Notes: generated by a model from the letters alone, not told the origin. A stretch of 64,000 bases of DNA from Streptomyces sp. WAC05374 (GCF_004353505.1 NZ_SMNQ01000015.1:62001-126000), one strand, 5' to 3'; shown: positions 41,466 to 51,258, counted from the first letter of the stretch. Made by a program: numbers and translations.

Positions 41466-43406
41466 GTGGAGAATCTGATCGCGCTGCTCGTCGCGGCGCC
41501 TCTGCTGGGAGCGGCCGTCCTGCTGTGCGGCGGCCGGCGGCTGGACCGGGCCGGGCACTGGCTCGGCACCCTGCTCGCCGCCGCCTCCTTCGTCATCGGG
41601 GCGGTGCTCTTCTTCGACATGCTGGGCCGCGGCGCCGAGGACCGGGCGCTGCACCAGCACCTGTTCGCCTGGGTGCCGGTGGAGAGCTTCCGGGCGGACA
41701 TCGCCTTCCAGCTCGACCAGTTGTCGATGACCTTCGTCCTGCTCATCACCGGTGTCGGCACGCTCATCCACGTGTACTCGATCGGGTACATGGAGCACGA
41801 CGAGCGCAGGCGCCGCTTCTTCGGCTATCTGAACCTGTTCCTCGCGGCGATGCTGCTGCTGGTCCTCGCCGACAACTACCTGCTGCTGTACTTCGGCTGG
41901 GAGGGCGTCGGCCTCGCCTCGTACCTCCTGATCGGCTTCTGGCAGCACAAGCCCAGCGCGGCCACCGCCGCGAAGAAGGCCTTCCTGGTCAACAGGGTCG
42001 GCGACATGGGCCTGTCCATCGCCATCATGCTGATGTTCACGACCTTCGGGACGTTCACCTTCGGCCCGGTGCTCGCGGCCACGGGGGAGACCTCCGAGGG
42101 GATGCTGACGGCCATCGGCCTGATGCTGCTGCTCGCGGCGTGCGGCAAGTCCGCGCAGGTGCCGCTCCAGTCCTGGCTGGGTGACGCGATGGAGGGCCCG
42201 ACCCCGGTCTCGGCCCTGATCCACGCGGCCACGATGGTGACCGCCGGCGTCTACCTGATCACCAGGTCGGGTGCCATCTTCAACGCCGCCCCGGACGCCC
42301 AGTTGGCGGTCGTGGTGGTCGGCGCGGTCACGCTCCTGTTCGGTGCGATCGTCGGTTGCGCCAAGGACGACATCAAGAAGGCGCTGGCCGGTTCGACGAT
42401 GTCGCAGATCGGTTACATGATCCTGGCGGCCGGGCTCGGCCCGATCGGATACGCCTTCGCCATCATGCACCTGGTGACGCACGGCTTCTTCAAGGCCGGG
42501 CTGTTCCTCGGCGCGGGCTCGGTCATGCACGGCATGAACGACGAGGTCGACATGCGCAAGTACGGGGGACTCCGGAAGTACATGCCGGTCACCTTCGTCA
42601 CCTTCGGCCTCGGCTACCTCGCCATCATCGGCTTCCCGGGCCTGTCCGGCTTCTGGTCCAAGGACAAGATCATCGAGGCGGCCTTCGCCAAGGGCGGCAC
42701 CGAGGGCTGGATCCTCGGTGGCGTCGCCCTGCTGGGCGCCGGCATCACCGCGTACTACATGACCCGTGTGATGCTCCTGACGTTCTTCGGCGAGAAGCGC
42801 TGGCAGCCCGCCCCCGACCCGGACAAGGCACCGGGCGTGGAGCCCGGCGCCGACGTCCACCCCGGCGAGATGCCCCACCCGCACGAGTCGCCGAAGTCCA
42901 TGACGATCCCGATGATCCTGCTGGCCTTCGGGTCGGTCTTCGCGGGTGCGCTGTTCTCGCTCAACAGCGCGTTCGTCAACTGGCTGAAGCCCGTCACCGA
43001 GTTCGAGCACGGGCACCCGCCCATCAGCGCCGGGGCGGTCACCGCCTCCACGGTCGTCGTCCTGCTGATCGGCGCCGGCATCGCGTACGCGCAGTACGGC
43101 CGCAAGCCCGTCCCGGTCGTCGCCCCGCGCGGCTCGCTGCTCACCCGCGCCGCCCGGCGCGACCTGCTCCAGGACGACTTCAACCACATCGTCCTGGTCC
43201 GTGGCGGCGAGCACCTCACCCGCTCGCTGGTGTACGTGGACCACACCCTGGTCGACGGGGTGGTCAACGGCACCGCCGCCTCGGTCGGCGGACTGTCCGG
43301 CCGGCTGCGCAAGCTGCAGAACGGCTTCGCCCGCTCCTACGCGGTCTCGATGTTCGGAGGTACGGCGGTGCTGATCGCCGCGACCCTGCTGATGAGGGGA
43401 GTGTGA
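41466..43406 (+). CDS. nuoL: NADH-quinone oxidoreductase subunit L
   Basis: A 646-residue antiporter-like proton channel subunit (ND5 type) at the far end of the membrane arm. LYFGWEGVGLASYLLIGFWQ, GKSAQVPLQSWLGDAMEGPT and PVSALIHAATMVTAGVYLI carry the Glu and Lys residues of the half-channels; HGFFKAGLFLGAGSVMHGMN follows. The C-terminal part from about 545 on should form the lateral helix. GTG at 41466 comes 11 bp after nuoK. Confidence 0.95.
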   Translation: MENLIALLVAAPLLGAAVLLCGGRRLDRAGHWLGTLLAAASFVIGAVLFFDMLGRGAEDRALHQHLFAWVPVESFRADIAFQLDQLSMTFVLLITGVGTLIHVYSIGYMEHDERRRRFFGYLNLFLAAMLLLVLADNYLLLYFGWEGVGLASYLLIGFWQHKPSAATAAKKAFLVNRVGDMGLSIAIMLMFTTFGTFTFGPVLAATGETSEGMLTAIGLMLLLAACGKSAQVPLQSWLGDAMEGPTPVSALIHAATMVTAGVYLITRSGAIFNAAPDAQLAVVVVGAVTLLFGAIVGCAKDDIKKALAGSTMSQIGYMILAAGLGPIGYAFAIMHLVTHGFFKAGLFLGAGSVMHGMNDEVDMRKYGGLRKYMPVTFVTFGLGYLAIIGFPGLSGFWSKDKIIEAAFAKGGTEGWILGGVALLGAGITAYYMTRVMLLTFFGEKRWQPAPDPDKAPGVEPGADVHPGEMPHPHESPKSMTIPMILLAFGSVFAGALFSLNSAFVNWLKPVTEFEHGHPPISAGAVTASTVVVLLIGAGIAYAQYGRKPVPVVAPRGSLLTRAARRDLLQDDFNHIVLVRGGEHLTRSLVYVDHTLVDGVVNGTAASVGGLSGRLRKLQNGFARSYAVSMFGGTAVLIAATLLMRGV

Positions 43407-43411
43407 CCGCC

Positions 43412-45001
43412 ATGTCGGACGTCGTGAACGCGGGCTTCCCCCTCCTGACCGCGACGGCGGCCGTGCCGGCCGTCGGCGCGATCCTCACCGCCGCCGTCCC
43501 GGCCGCGCGCCGCACGGCCGCCAAGTGGCTGGCGCTCGTCGTCTCGCTGGCCACGCTCGTCCTGGCCGCGCTCGTGGCCATCAGCTTCGAGCCGGGCGGC
43601 GACCGCTACCAGCACGTCGAGTCCCACGCCTGGATCGCGGACTTCGGCGTCCGGTACGAACTGGGCGTGGACGGGATCGGGGTGGCGCTCATCGCGCTCA
43701 CCGCGCTGCTGATCCCCTTCATCATCCTGGCCGGCTGGCACGACGCGGACCCCCTGGAGACCCACTCCACGCGGTGGCGGCCGACCCAGGGCTTCTTCGC
43801 CCTGATCCTGATGGTCGAGGCGATGGTGATCCTCTCCTTCGAGGCCACCGACGTCTTCCTCTTCTACATCCTCTTCGAAGCCATGCTCATCCCGATGTAC
43901 TTCCTCATCGGCGGCTTCGGGGACCGGGCCCACACGGGCACGGACGACAACGCGGCCGCCCAGCGGTCGTACGCCGCGGTCAAGTTCCTGCTCTACAACC
44001 TGGTCGGCGGGCTCATCATGCTGGCCGCCGTCATCGGGCTCTACGTCGTCGCCGGGAACTTCTCCCTGACGGAGATCGCCGAGGCGCGGGCGAGCGGCGA
44101 GCTGGAGATGGCGGCCACCACCGAGCGGCTGCTGTTCCTCGGGTTCTTCTTCGCCTTCGCGGTGAAGGCCCCGCTGTGGCCGCTGCACACCTGGCTGCCC
44201 AACGCCATGGGCGAGGCGACCGCGCCGGTCGCGGTACTCATCACGGCGGTCGTCGACAAGGTCGGCACCTTCGCGATGCTCCGCTTCTGCCTCCAGCTCT
44301 TCCCGGAGGCGTCGAAGTGGGCCACGCCCGTCATCATCGTGCTGGCGCTGGTCAGCATCGTGTACGGGGCGCTGCTCGCGGTCGGCCAGCGGGACATCAA
44401 GCGGCTGGTCGCCTACGCGTCCATCTCCCACTTCGGCTTCATCATCATGGGCATCTTCGCGATGACCAGCCAGGGCCAGTCCGGGGCCACCCTGTACATG
44501 GTCAACCACGGGATCTCGACGGCCGCGCTGATGCTGGTGGCCGGGTTCCTCATCTCGCGGCGCGGGTCGCGGCTCATCGCCGACTACGGCGGTGTGCAGA
44601 AGGTGGCCCCGGTGCTCGCCGGGACGTTCCTGGTGGGCGGTCTGGCCACGCTGTCGCTGCCCGGCCTGGCGCCGTTCGTCAGCGAGTTCCTCGTCCTGGT
44701 GGGCACGTTCGCGCGGTACCCGGTGGCCGGGATCATCGCGACCTTCGGCATCGTGCTCGCCGCGCTCTACACGCTGGTTCTCTACCAGCGGACCATGACC
44801 GGGCCGGTGAAGGAGGAGGTGCGGGCGATGCCCGACCTCAAGGCGCGTGAGCTGGTGGTGGTCGCCCCGCTGATCGCCCTGCTGCTCTTCCTGGGCGTCT
44901 ACCCGAAGCCGGTCACCGAGATCGTCGACCCGGCGGTGCGGCACACCATGTCCGACGTACAGCAGAAGGACCCCCGGCCCGAGGTGGAGGCGGCCAAGTG
45001 A
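43412..45001 (+). CDS. nuoM: NADH-quinone oxidoreductase subunit M
   Basis: A 529-residue antiporter-like proton channel subunit (ND4 type). FYILFEAMLIPMYFLIGGFG, APLWPLHTWLPNAMGEATAP and VAYASISHFGFIIMGIFAMT are the family marks with the channel Glu and Lys residues. ATG at 43412 is chosen because GGGGAG lies 10 bp before it. A GTG at 43403 that overlaps the nuoL stop is an alternative giving three more residues. Confidence 0.95.
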   Translation: MSDVVNAGFPLLTATAAVPAVGAILTAAVPAARRTAAKWLALVVSLATLVLAALVAISFEPGGDRYQHVESHAWIADFGVRYELGVDGIGVALIALTALLIPFIILAGWHDADPLETHSTRWRPTQGFFALILMVEAMVILSFEATDVFLFYILFEAMLIPMYFLIGGFGDRAHTGTDDNAAAQRSYAAVKFLLYNLVGGLIMLAAVIGLYVVAGNFSLTEIAEARASGELEMAATTERLLFLGFFFAFAVKAPLWPLHTWLPNAMGEATAPVAVLITAVVDKVGTFAMLRFCLQLFPEASKWATPVIIVLALVSIVYGALLAVGQRDIKRLVAYASISHFGFIIMGIFAMTSQGQSGATLYMVNHGISTAALMLVAGFLISRRGSRLIADYGGVQKVAPVLAGTFLVGGLATLSLPGLAPFVSEFLVLVGTFARYPVAGIIATFGIVLAALYTLVLYQRTMTGPVKEEVRAMPDLKARELVVVAPLIALLLFLGVYPKPVTEIVDPAVRHTMSDVQQKDPRPEVEAAK

Positions 45002-46653
45002 ACGCGAGTGCTGTCCACAGCCTGTGGACGACAGCGGCCGAACCGGCCGCCGTCGACAAGATCGGGGCGCCGACCATCGAGTACGCCCAACTGGCACCCA
45101 CGCTGATCGTGGTGGGCGCCGCCGTGGTGGGCATCCTGCTGGAGGCGTTCGTCCCGCGCCGGGCCCGCTACCACGCCCAGGTGTTCCTGACCGTCGTGGC
45201 CCTGGCCGCCGCCTTCGCGTCGGTCGTCGCCCTCGCGGCCGGCGGCCACGCCACCACCAAGGCGGGCATCGCCGCCATGGGCGCCATCGCGGTCGACGGG
45301 CCCGCGCTGTTCCTCCAGGGGACCATCCTGCTGACCTCCCTGGTCGCGGTGTTCACCTTCGCCGAGCGGCGTCTCGACCCCGCCCACCACGGGCACCGGG
45401 TCGACTCGTTCGCCGCCGAGGCCGCCGCCGTGCCGGGCAGCGACCAGGAGAAGGCCGCCGTGAAGGCCGGCTTCACCACCACCGAGGTCTTCCCGCTCGT
45501 GCTGTTCGCGGTCGGCGGGATGCTCGTCTTCCCCGCGGCCAACGACCTGCTGACCCTCTTCATCGCGCTGGAGGTCTTCTCCCTCCCGCTGTACCTGCTG
45601 TGCGCCGTCGCCCGCCGCAAGCGGCTGATGTCGCAGGAGGCCGCGGTGAAGTACTTCCTGCTGGGCGCCTTCTCCTCGGCGTTCCTGCTGTTCGGCATCG
45701 CCCTGCTGTACGGCTACGCGGGCTCCGTGTCGTACGCGCGCATCGCCGACGTGGTGGACGGGTCGATCACCGACGTCACCCCGGCGCTCGCCGAGACCAC
45801 GGGCAACGACGTGCTGCTGCTCATCGGCTTCGCGATGGTGCTGATGGGCCTGCTGTTCAAGGTCGGCGCGGTGCCGTTCCACATGTGGACCCCGGACGTC
45901 TACCAGGGAGCCCCGACACCGGTCACCGGCTTCATGGCGGCCGCCACCAAGGTCGCGGCGTTCGGCGCGATGCTGCGGCTGCTGTACGTGGTGCTGCCGG
46001 GGCTGCGCTGGGACTGGCGTCCGGTCATGTGGGGCGTCGCCATCGTCACCATGCTGGCCGGCGCGATCGTCGCCATCACGCAGACCGACATCAAGCGGCT
46101 GCTCGCCTATTCGTCGATCGCGCACGCCGGGTTCATCCTCGCGGGTGTCATCGCCGCGACGCCGGACGGGGTGTCGTCGGTGCTGTTCTACCTGGGCGCC
46201 TACTCGTTCGTGACGGTCGGTGCCTTCGCCGTCGTCACGCTGGTGCGGGACGCCGGCGGGGAGGCCACGCACCTGTCCAAGTGGGCGGGGCTCGGGCGGC
46301 GTTCACCCCTGGTCGCGGCGGTCTTCGCGGTGTTCCTGCTGGCCTTCGCCGGTATCCCGCTGACCTCCGGGTTCGCGGGCAAGTTCGCCGTCTTCAAGGC
46401 GGCGGCGGAGGGCGGTGCCGGGGCGCTGGTGGTCATCGGCGTGATCTCGTCGGCGATCGCCGCGTTCTTCTACATCCGGGTGATCGTGCTGATGTTCTTC
46501 AGCGAGCCGAAGCCGGAGGGCCCGACGGTCGCCGTGCCGTCACCGCTGACGATGACGACGATCGGAGTGGGTGTCGCGGTCACGCTGGTCCTGGGCGTGG
46601 CGCCGCAGTACTTCCTCGATCTGGCCGGTCAGGCGGGGGTCTTCGTCCGCTGA
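44998..46653 (+). CDS. nuoN: NADH-quinone oxidoreductase subunit N
   Basis: A 551-residue antiporter-like proton channel subunit (ND2 type). LFIALEVFSLPLYLLCAVAR, VGAVPFHMWTPDVYQGAPTP and LLAYSSIAHAGFILAGVIAA show the conserved charged residues; FAVFLLAFAGIPLTSGFAGK is close to the C-terminus. An insert near residues 140-165 (charged, Ala-rich) is actinobacterial. GTG overlaps the nuoM stop. Last gene of the operon, followed by a terminator. Confidence 0.95.
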   Translation: MNASAVHSLWTTAAEPAAVDKIGAPTIEYAQLAPTLIVVGAAVVGILLEAFVPRRARYHAQVFLTVVALAAAFASVVALAAGGHATTKAGIAAMGAIAVDGPALFLQGTILLTSLVAVFTFAERRLDPAHHGHRVDSFAAEAAAVPGSDQEKAAVKAGFTTTEVFPLVLFAVGGMLVFPAANDLLTLFIALEVFSLPLYLLCAVARRKRLMSQEAAVKYFLLGAFSSAFLLFGIALLYGYAGSVSYARIADVVDGSITDVTPALAETTGNDVLLLIGFAMVLMGLLFKVGAVPFHMWTPDVYQGAPTPVTGFMAAATKVAAFGAMLRLLYVVLPGLRWDWRPVMWGVAIVTMLAGAIVAITQTDIKRLLAYSSIAHAGFILAGVIAATPDGVSSVLFYLGAYSFVTVGAFAVVTLVRDAGGEATHLSKWAGLGRRSPLVAAVFAVFLLAFAGIPLTSGFAGKFAVFKAAAEGGAGALVVIGVISSAIAAFFYIRVIVLMFFSEPKPEGPTVAVPSPLTMTTIGVGVAVTLVLGVAPQYFLDLAGQAGVFVR

Positions 46654-46709
46654 TCGGTGTCCGCTGATCAGCGTCCGCCGGTCCGCGTCGGCCGGTACGG
46701 GCCGGCCGT

Positions 46710-46744
46710 GTGTGCGGCGGGGTGCCTCGCGCCCCGCCGCACAC
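46710..46744. terminator. Bidirectional terminator after nuoN
   Basis: Perfect 13-bp stem GTGTGCGGCGGGG / CCCCGCCGCACAC with a 9-nt loop, 57 bp after nuoN and 13 bp after the convergent fumarylacetoacetase stop. Confidence 0.85.
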
Positions 46745-46756
46745 CCGTGTCCGGGG

Positions 46757-47983
46757 TCAGCGCGCGGGGGTGATCCGGCCGGTGACCTCGCCGAGGCCCA
46801 CCTTGGTGCCGTCCGGGCCCGGGGCCCAGGCGGTGAGGGTCACCTCGTCGCCGTCCTCCAGGAACGTCCGCTTGCCGGTGGACAGTTCGATCGGCTCCTG
46901 GCCGTTCCACGTCAGTTCCAGCAGCGAGCCGCGCTGGTGGACCTCCGGGCCGCTGACCGTGCCGGAGCCGTACAGGTCGCCCGTACGCAGGGAGGCGCCG
47001 TTGACGGTCATGTGGGCGAGCTGCTGGGCGGCCGTCCAGTACATGGCCGAGAAGGGCGGCTCGGCGACCGTCTCCCCGTTGATCCGGACGGTGATGTGGA
47101 GGTCGAACCCGCCGGGCTCCTCGTCGGCGCTGTCGTCCAGGTACGGCAGCAGCGGGAAGTCCCGGGCGGGCGGCGCCACCCGGGCCGCGTCCAGGGCCTC
47201 CAGCGGGGTCACCCACGCGGACACCGAGGTCGCGAAGGACTTGCCCAGGAACGGGCCGAGGGGCACGTACTCCCACGCCTGGATGTCGCGGGCCGACCAG
47301 TCGTTGAGCAGCGTGAGCCCGAAGACGTGGTCCTGGAAGGAGGCCAGGGGCACGGGGTGGCCGAGGTCGGAGGGGGTGCCGACGAGGAAGCCGACCTCCG
47401 CCTCGATGTCCAGCTTGACCGACGGGCCGAAGGTGGGCGTGGCATCGGCGGGCGCCTTGCGCTGGCCCGACGGGCGCGTGATGTCGGTGCCGGAGACGAC
47501 GACCGTGCCGGAGCGGCCGTGGTAGCCGATGGGCAGGTGCTTCCAGTTGGGCGTGAGCGGCTCGCCGTCCGGGCGGAAGATCCGGCCCACGTTGGTGGCG
47601 TGGTGCTCGGACGCGTAGAAGTCGACGTAGTCCGCGACCTCGTACGGCAGGTGGAGCGTGACCGCGGCGAGGGGGTGCAGGAGCGGTTCTATGGCGGAGC
47701 GGTGGGCCGGGACCGTCACCCAGGCGGTGAGCGCCCGGCGGACGTCGCGCCAGGCGGTGCGGCCGGCGGCCAGCAGCGGGTTCAGGCTCGGCCGGGCCAG
47801 CAGCGCCGCGTACGGCGAGCCCAGCGCGTGCGCCGCCGCGCCCGCGTCCAGGACGTGGTCGCCGATGCGGACGCCGAGCCGGCGGCGGCCGGGCTCGTCC
47901 GCGGTGGTGAAGACGCCGTACGGGAGGTTGTGCGGGCCGAAGGGGTCGCCTTCGGTCAGGTCGAGCGGGCTCTGCTCGGGCAT
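46757..47983 (-). CDS. fahA: Fumarylacetoacetase
   Basis: A 408-residue hydrolase that splits fumarylacetoacetate to fumarate and acetoacetate, the last step of tyrosine/homogentisate breakdown. The N-terminal SH3-like domain (NLPYGVFTTADEPGRRRLGV) precedes the catalytic beta-fold: DFYASEHHATNVGRIFRPDG with the catalytic His region, PIGYHGRSGTVVVSGTDITR, the metal ligands in DIEAEVGFLVGTPSDLG, and NDWSARDIQAWEYVPLGPFL. Length agrees with bacterial and animal enzymes. No other homogentisate-pathway gene is in the window. Confidence 0.94.
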   Translation of the reverse strand: MPEQSPLDLTEGDPFGPHNLPYGVFTTADEPGRRRLGVRIGDHVLDAGAAAHALGSPYAALLARPSLNPLLAAGRTAWRDVRRALTAWVTVPAHRSAIEPLLHPLAAVTLHLPYEVADYVDFYASEHHATNVGRIFRPDGEPLTPNWKHLPIGYHGRSGTVVVSGTDITRPSGQRKAPADATPTFGPSVKLDIEAEVGFLVGTPSDLGHPVPLASFQDHVFGLTLLNDWSARDIQAWEYVPLGPFLGKSFATSVSAWVTPLEALDAARVAPPARDFPLLPYLDDSADEEPGGFDLHITVRINGETVAEPPFSAMYWTAAQQLAHMTVNGASLRTGDLYGSGTVSGPEVHQRGSLLELTWNGQEPIELSTGKRTFLEDGDEVTLTAWAPGPDGTKVGLGEVTGRITPAR

Positions 47984-48026
47984 CGGTGCTTGCCTCGCTT
48001 TCCACGTGTGTGGGGGACACGTTAGA

Positions 48027-50060
48027 TCAGCCTGCCGTGCGGGGGACGCGCCTCTCCCAGGTGTGATGGAACACGGGTTCCGTGCCGTCCTTGCAGATCA
48101 CCTCGTCCGAGGTGAGGAAGTGGGTGGCGGTGCAGGTGATCTCGGAGCGGGTCTCGACGGTGACGTTCCAGGGCAGGTCGGGGCGGTGCAGGCGGACCGT
48201 CCACGTGGAGCGGGCGCCGGCGGACAGGGGGTCCCGCTCGGTGATCGTCCAGGACTCCAGCGCCTCCTCGGTGACCTCCAGGCCGTCCGGATGGACACGG
48301 GTGCCCTCGTGCCGGGGGTCCACCTCCAGGCGCCACGCGCCCCGGGCGACATCGCGGACGATCCTCCGCTCGGGGCGGCGGGTCTCGGTGTCGTCGAGCG
48401 TGGTGGGGACGGTGACGCCGAGGGGCTCGGCCTGCTCGGGCTCCTCGAAGGCGAGGGTGTCGGTGGTGGGGCGGCGCACCGGGAGCAGCAGGGCGGACGC
48501 GCCGGGGTCGAGGGTGAAACCGGCACCGTCCGGGCGGGGCCAGATCCAGGGCCAGTACGCGGAGGAGACGGCGAGCCGGACGCGGTGGCCGGGCGGGAAG
48601 GTGTGGCCGGTGGCGCTCAGTTCCACCACGCGGGCCCCGGCGCCGGCACCCGTCAGGTCGAGCGCGCCGCGTGTGACGAGGGTGGACGTGCCGTCCGGCG
48701 CGACGTCGCAGAGGCGGGCGACGACCTGACCGGTGGGCGCGCCGGGGGACAGGGCCAGGGTCGCGCGGGGGCGGCCCAGGATGTCGAGGGGCGCGGCGTC
48801 CGGCGGCACGGGGAAGTCGAAGCAGGCCGAGTGGGCGTCCTCGGCGCGCTGGTCGGACGGCAGGTCGGCGTCGCCGCCGGAGGGCAGGGGGTGGCCGGCG
48901 TCCAGCCCCGTGTGCTGCGGGGAACGCACCAGGACGGGCGGTCCCTGGAGGGCGTACGTGACGGGGGTGACGTTCGGGGACGGCCAGGCGTCGTCGCCCA
49001 CCCAGCGGCCGGCGGGCTCCCGGTGCGCGGCGGCGCGGGGGGTCTCGGGGGCGGGTGCGGTCCCGCTTCCGGGGGCAGTCCTGGTTCCGGCGGCGGGGGA
49101 GGGGCGCGAGGGGCCGAGCCAGGAGCGGAGGAGGGGCTCGGCCATGATGCCGGTGGGCCTGTCCTTGAGGTGGTGGTCCCACCAGCGGAGCGTCTCCTGG
49201 AGGAAGCCGATCGCCGGGCCGGGCGGCGGCTCCCGGTCCGGGTACTGGTGCGACCAGGGGCCGAGGACGCCCCTGACCCGGTCGCCGGGCAGGTGCTCGA
49301 CCAGCCGCAGCACGGTGTCGCGGTACGGGTCGTGCCAGCCGCCCACCGCGAGGACGGCCGCCCGGACGGAGCCGTACTCCTCGCGGAGGGCGCCCGTGCG
49401 CCAGTAGTCGTCGCGGGTCGGGTGGGCGAGCCAGGTGTGGACGAGCGGCTCCACCGCCTCCAGCCGCGTCACCCACATCCGGCGCCAGGCGTCACCGACG
49501 TACAGGGGGTCCGGCGGGCGTGCGGCGGAGGCGAGCATGGCGGCCGCCCGGGAGTGCGTCCCGGCGGCCAGGAGGGCACCGCCCCAGTAGTGGAGGTCGC
49601 CGTCGTACCGGTCGTCGGCGCAGCAGACGGCGACGACCGCCCGCAGCGGCCCGGGGGCGCGTGCGGCGACCCGCAGCGCCGTGGAGCCGCCCCGTCCGAT
49701 GCCGAACATCCCGACCCGGCCGTCGCACCACGGCTGCCCGGCGAGCCAGCCGATCACCTCCACGCCGTCCGCGAGCTCGGCCTCGCGGTACGCGTCGCCC
49801 GGCAGCCCCTCACTGTTGCCGTACCCGCGCACGTCCACCCGTACCGAGGCGTAGCCGTGCCCGGCGTACCAGGGGTGGCGCTGCCGGTCGCGGGGCGCGG
49901 TGCCGTCGGTGAGCCGGTGCGGCAGGTACTCGAGCAGGGCCGGGACGGGCTCGTCGGCCAGGGGGCGCCAGACGCGGGCGTAGAGCCTCGTGCCGTCCGG
50001 GAGCGGAATGCGGACGTCCTCGTGGACCGTCTCGTACGGGAAGGAGGTGCGGATCTTCAT
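48027..50060 (-). CDS. CocE/NonD (S15)-type hydrolase lacking the nucleophile serine
   Basis: A 677-residue cytosolic-looking protein of the X-Pro dipeptidyl-peptidase/cocaine-esterase family. It has an alpha/beta-hydrolase core (RIPLPDGTRLYARVWRPLAD; RVDVRGYGNSEG), a helical cap, and a C-terminal jelly-roll (from about 430 on; AYWPWIWPRPDGAGFTL). The nucleophile elbow, normally GxSxGG, reads MFGIGRGGS, so glycine replaces serine. The acid (GGWHDPYRDT) and histidine (LGPWSHQYPD) regions are preserved. It may be inactive, act by another residue, or have a binding role. ATG at 50060 follows GGAGG. A 180-bp gap separates it from the divergent polyprenyl synthase. Confidence 0.8.
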   Translation of the reverse strand: MKIRTSFPYETVHEDVRIPLPDGTRLYARVWRPLADEPVPALLEYLPHRLTDGTAPRDRQRHPWYAGHGYASVRVDVRGYGNSEGLPGDAYREAELADGVEVIGWLAGQPWCDGRVGMFGIGRGGSTALRVAARAPGPLRAVVAVCCADDRYDGDLHYWGGALLAAGTHSRAAAMLASAARPPDPLYVGDAWRRMWVTRLEAVEPLVHTWLAHPTRDDYWRTGALREEYGSVRAAVLAVGGWHDPYRDTVLRLVEHLPGDRVRGVLGPWSHQYPDREPPPGPAIGFLQETLRWWDHHLKDRPTGIMAEPLLRSWLGPSRPSPAAGTRTAPGSGTAPAPETPRAAAHREPAGRWVGDDAWPSPNVTPVTYALQGPPVLVRSPQHTGLDAGHPLPSGGDADLPSDQRAEDAHSACFDFPVPPDAAPLDILGRPRATLALSPGAPTGQVVARLCDVAPDGTSTLVTRGALDLTGAGAGARVVELSATGHTFPPGHRVRLAVSSAYWPWIWPRPDGAGFTLDPGASALLLPVRRPTTDTLAFEEPEQAEPLGVTVPTTLDDTETRRPERRIVRDVARGAWRLEVDPRHEGTRVHPDGLEVTEEALESWTITERDPLSAGARSTWTVRLHRPDLPWNVTVETRSEITCTATHFLTSDEVICKDGTEPVFHHTWERRVPRTAG

Positions 50061-50239
50061 GGGGGACCTCCGGGCCCGGACAAAAAGGCAGATCATGGAC
50101 GTAAGAGCTGTTCTCGAACATACCGGGGGAGGGTGGAAGGCGCCCACGGTGATCGAAAGGCGACCGGATACGCTGACTTGAGTGAATCCAGCGACACATC
50201 GACAATCCGTGTGATCGTCAGCAGACAGGAGATCCCCTC

Positions 50240-51250
50240 GTGACCGCAGTCGGGCCGTTCGGGCTGAGCGTGCGGGACCAGGCTCTTGAGGCCGATGTCC
50301 AGACCGGATTGGCGGCCGTCGAGGCAGGGCTCCTCGATGCCACCAAGAGCGACGTGCCGTTCATCACGGAGGCGGCGCAGCACCTGGTACGGGCCGGGGG
50401 CAAGCGCTTCCGTCCGCTGCTGGTGATGCTCTCCGCGCAGTTCGGCGACCCGCACGCCCCGGGCGTGGTGCCCTCCGCCGTGGTCGTCGAGCTCACCCAT
50501 CTGGCGACGCTCTACCACGACGACGTCATGGACGAGGCCGACGTACGCCGGGGGGTGGACAGCGCCAACGCCCGCTGGGGCAACTCGGTGGCCGTCCTGA
50601 CGGGTGACTTTCTCTTCGCACGCGCCTCACACATCCTGGCGGACCTCGGGCCCGAGGCGGTGCGCATCCAGGCGGAGGCCTTCGAACGCCTGGTCACCGG
50701 CCAGATCCTCGAGACGGCCGGCCCGCGCGACGGGCGCGACCCGGTCGAGCACTACCTGGACGTCATCGCCGGCAAGACCGGCTCGCTGATCGCCGTCTCG
50801 GGGCGCTTCGGCGCCATGATGTCGGGCGCCGACGAGCGGGTCGTGGACATCCTCACCCAGTACGGCGAGCGGCTCGGCGTCGCCTTCCAGCTCGCCGACG
50901 ACGTCCTGGACATCGCCTCCGACTCCCACGAGTCGGGCAAGACCCCCGGCACCGACCTGCGGGAGGGCATCCCCACCCTGCCGGTGCTGCACCTGCGCGC
51001 GCAGGCCGCCGCCGGCGGGGCGGCGGAGGACCTGGAGCTGGTCGAGCTGCTGGACGGCGACCTGACGGACGACGTGCGCCACGCGGAGGCGCTGCGCCGG
51101 CTGCGCGTCCACCCGGCGCTGGAGCTGGCGCGGCGCGACACCGTGCGGTACGCCCAGGACGCCCGGTCGACCCTGGCGCCGCTGCCGGACTGCTACGCGA
51201 AGGCGGCGCTGGAGGAGCTGTGCGACCTGGTGGTGCACCGGGCGGGGTGA
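50240..51250 (+). CDS. Polyprenyl diphosphate synthase (menaquinone side chain)
   Basis: A 336-residue trans-prenyltransferase that extends farnesyl/geranylgeranyl diphosphate with isopentenyl diphosphate. The first Asp-rich motif is DDVMD (94-98), followed by EADVRRG, and the second DDVLD (220-224), both Mg-binding. LVRAGGKRFRPLLVML is the substrate-binding opening. The chain-length residues before the first motif are small (LATLYHDD), which points to a long product such as octa- or nonaprenyl diphosphate. With mqnA, mqnC, menG and nuo nearby, it is the likely menaquinone side-chain synthase. GTG at 50240, GGAG 9 bp upstream. Confidence 0.9.
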   Translation: MTAVGPFGLSVRDQALEADVQTGLAAVEAGLLDATKSDVPFITEAAQHLVRAGGKRFRPLLVMLSAQFGDPHAPGVVPSAVVVELTHLATLYHDDVMDEADVRRGVDSANARWGNSVAVLTGDFLFARASHILADLGPEAVRIQAEAFERLVTGQILETAGPRDGRDPVEHYLDVIAGKTGSLIAVSGRFGAMMSGADERVVDILTQYGERLGVAFQLADDVLDIASDSHESGKTPGTDLREGIPTLPVLHLRAQAAAGGAAEDLELVELLDGDLTDDVRHAEALRRLRVHPALELARRDTVRYAQDARSTLAPLPDCYAKAALEELCDLVVHRAG

Positions 51251-51258
51251 CCCGCCTG

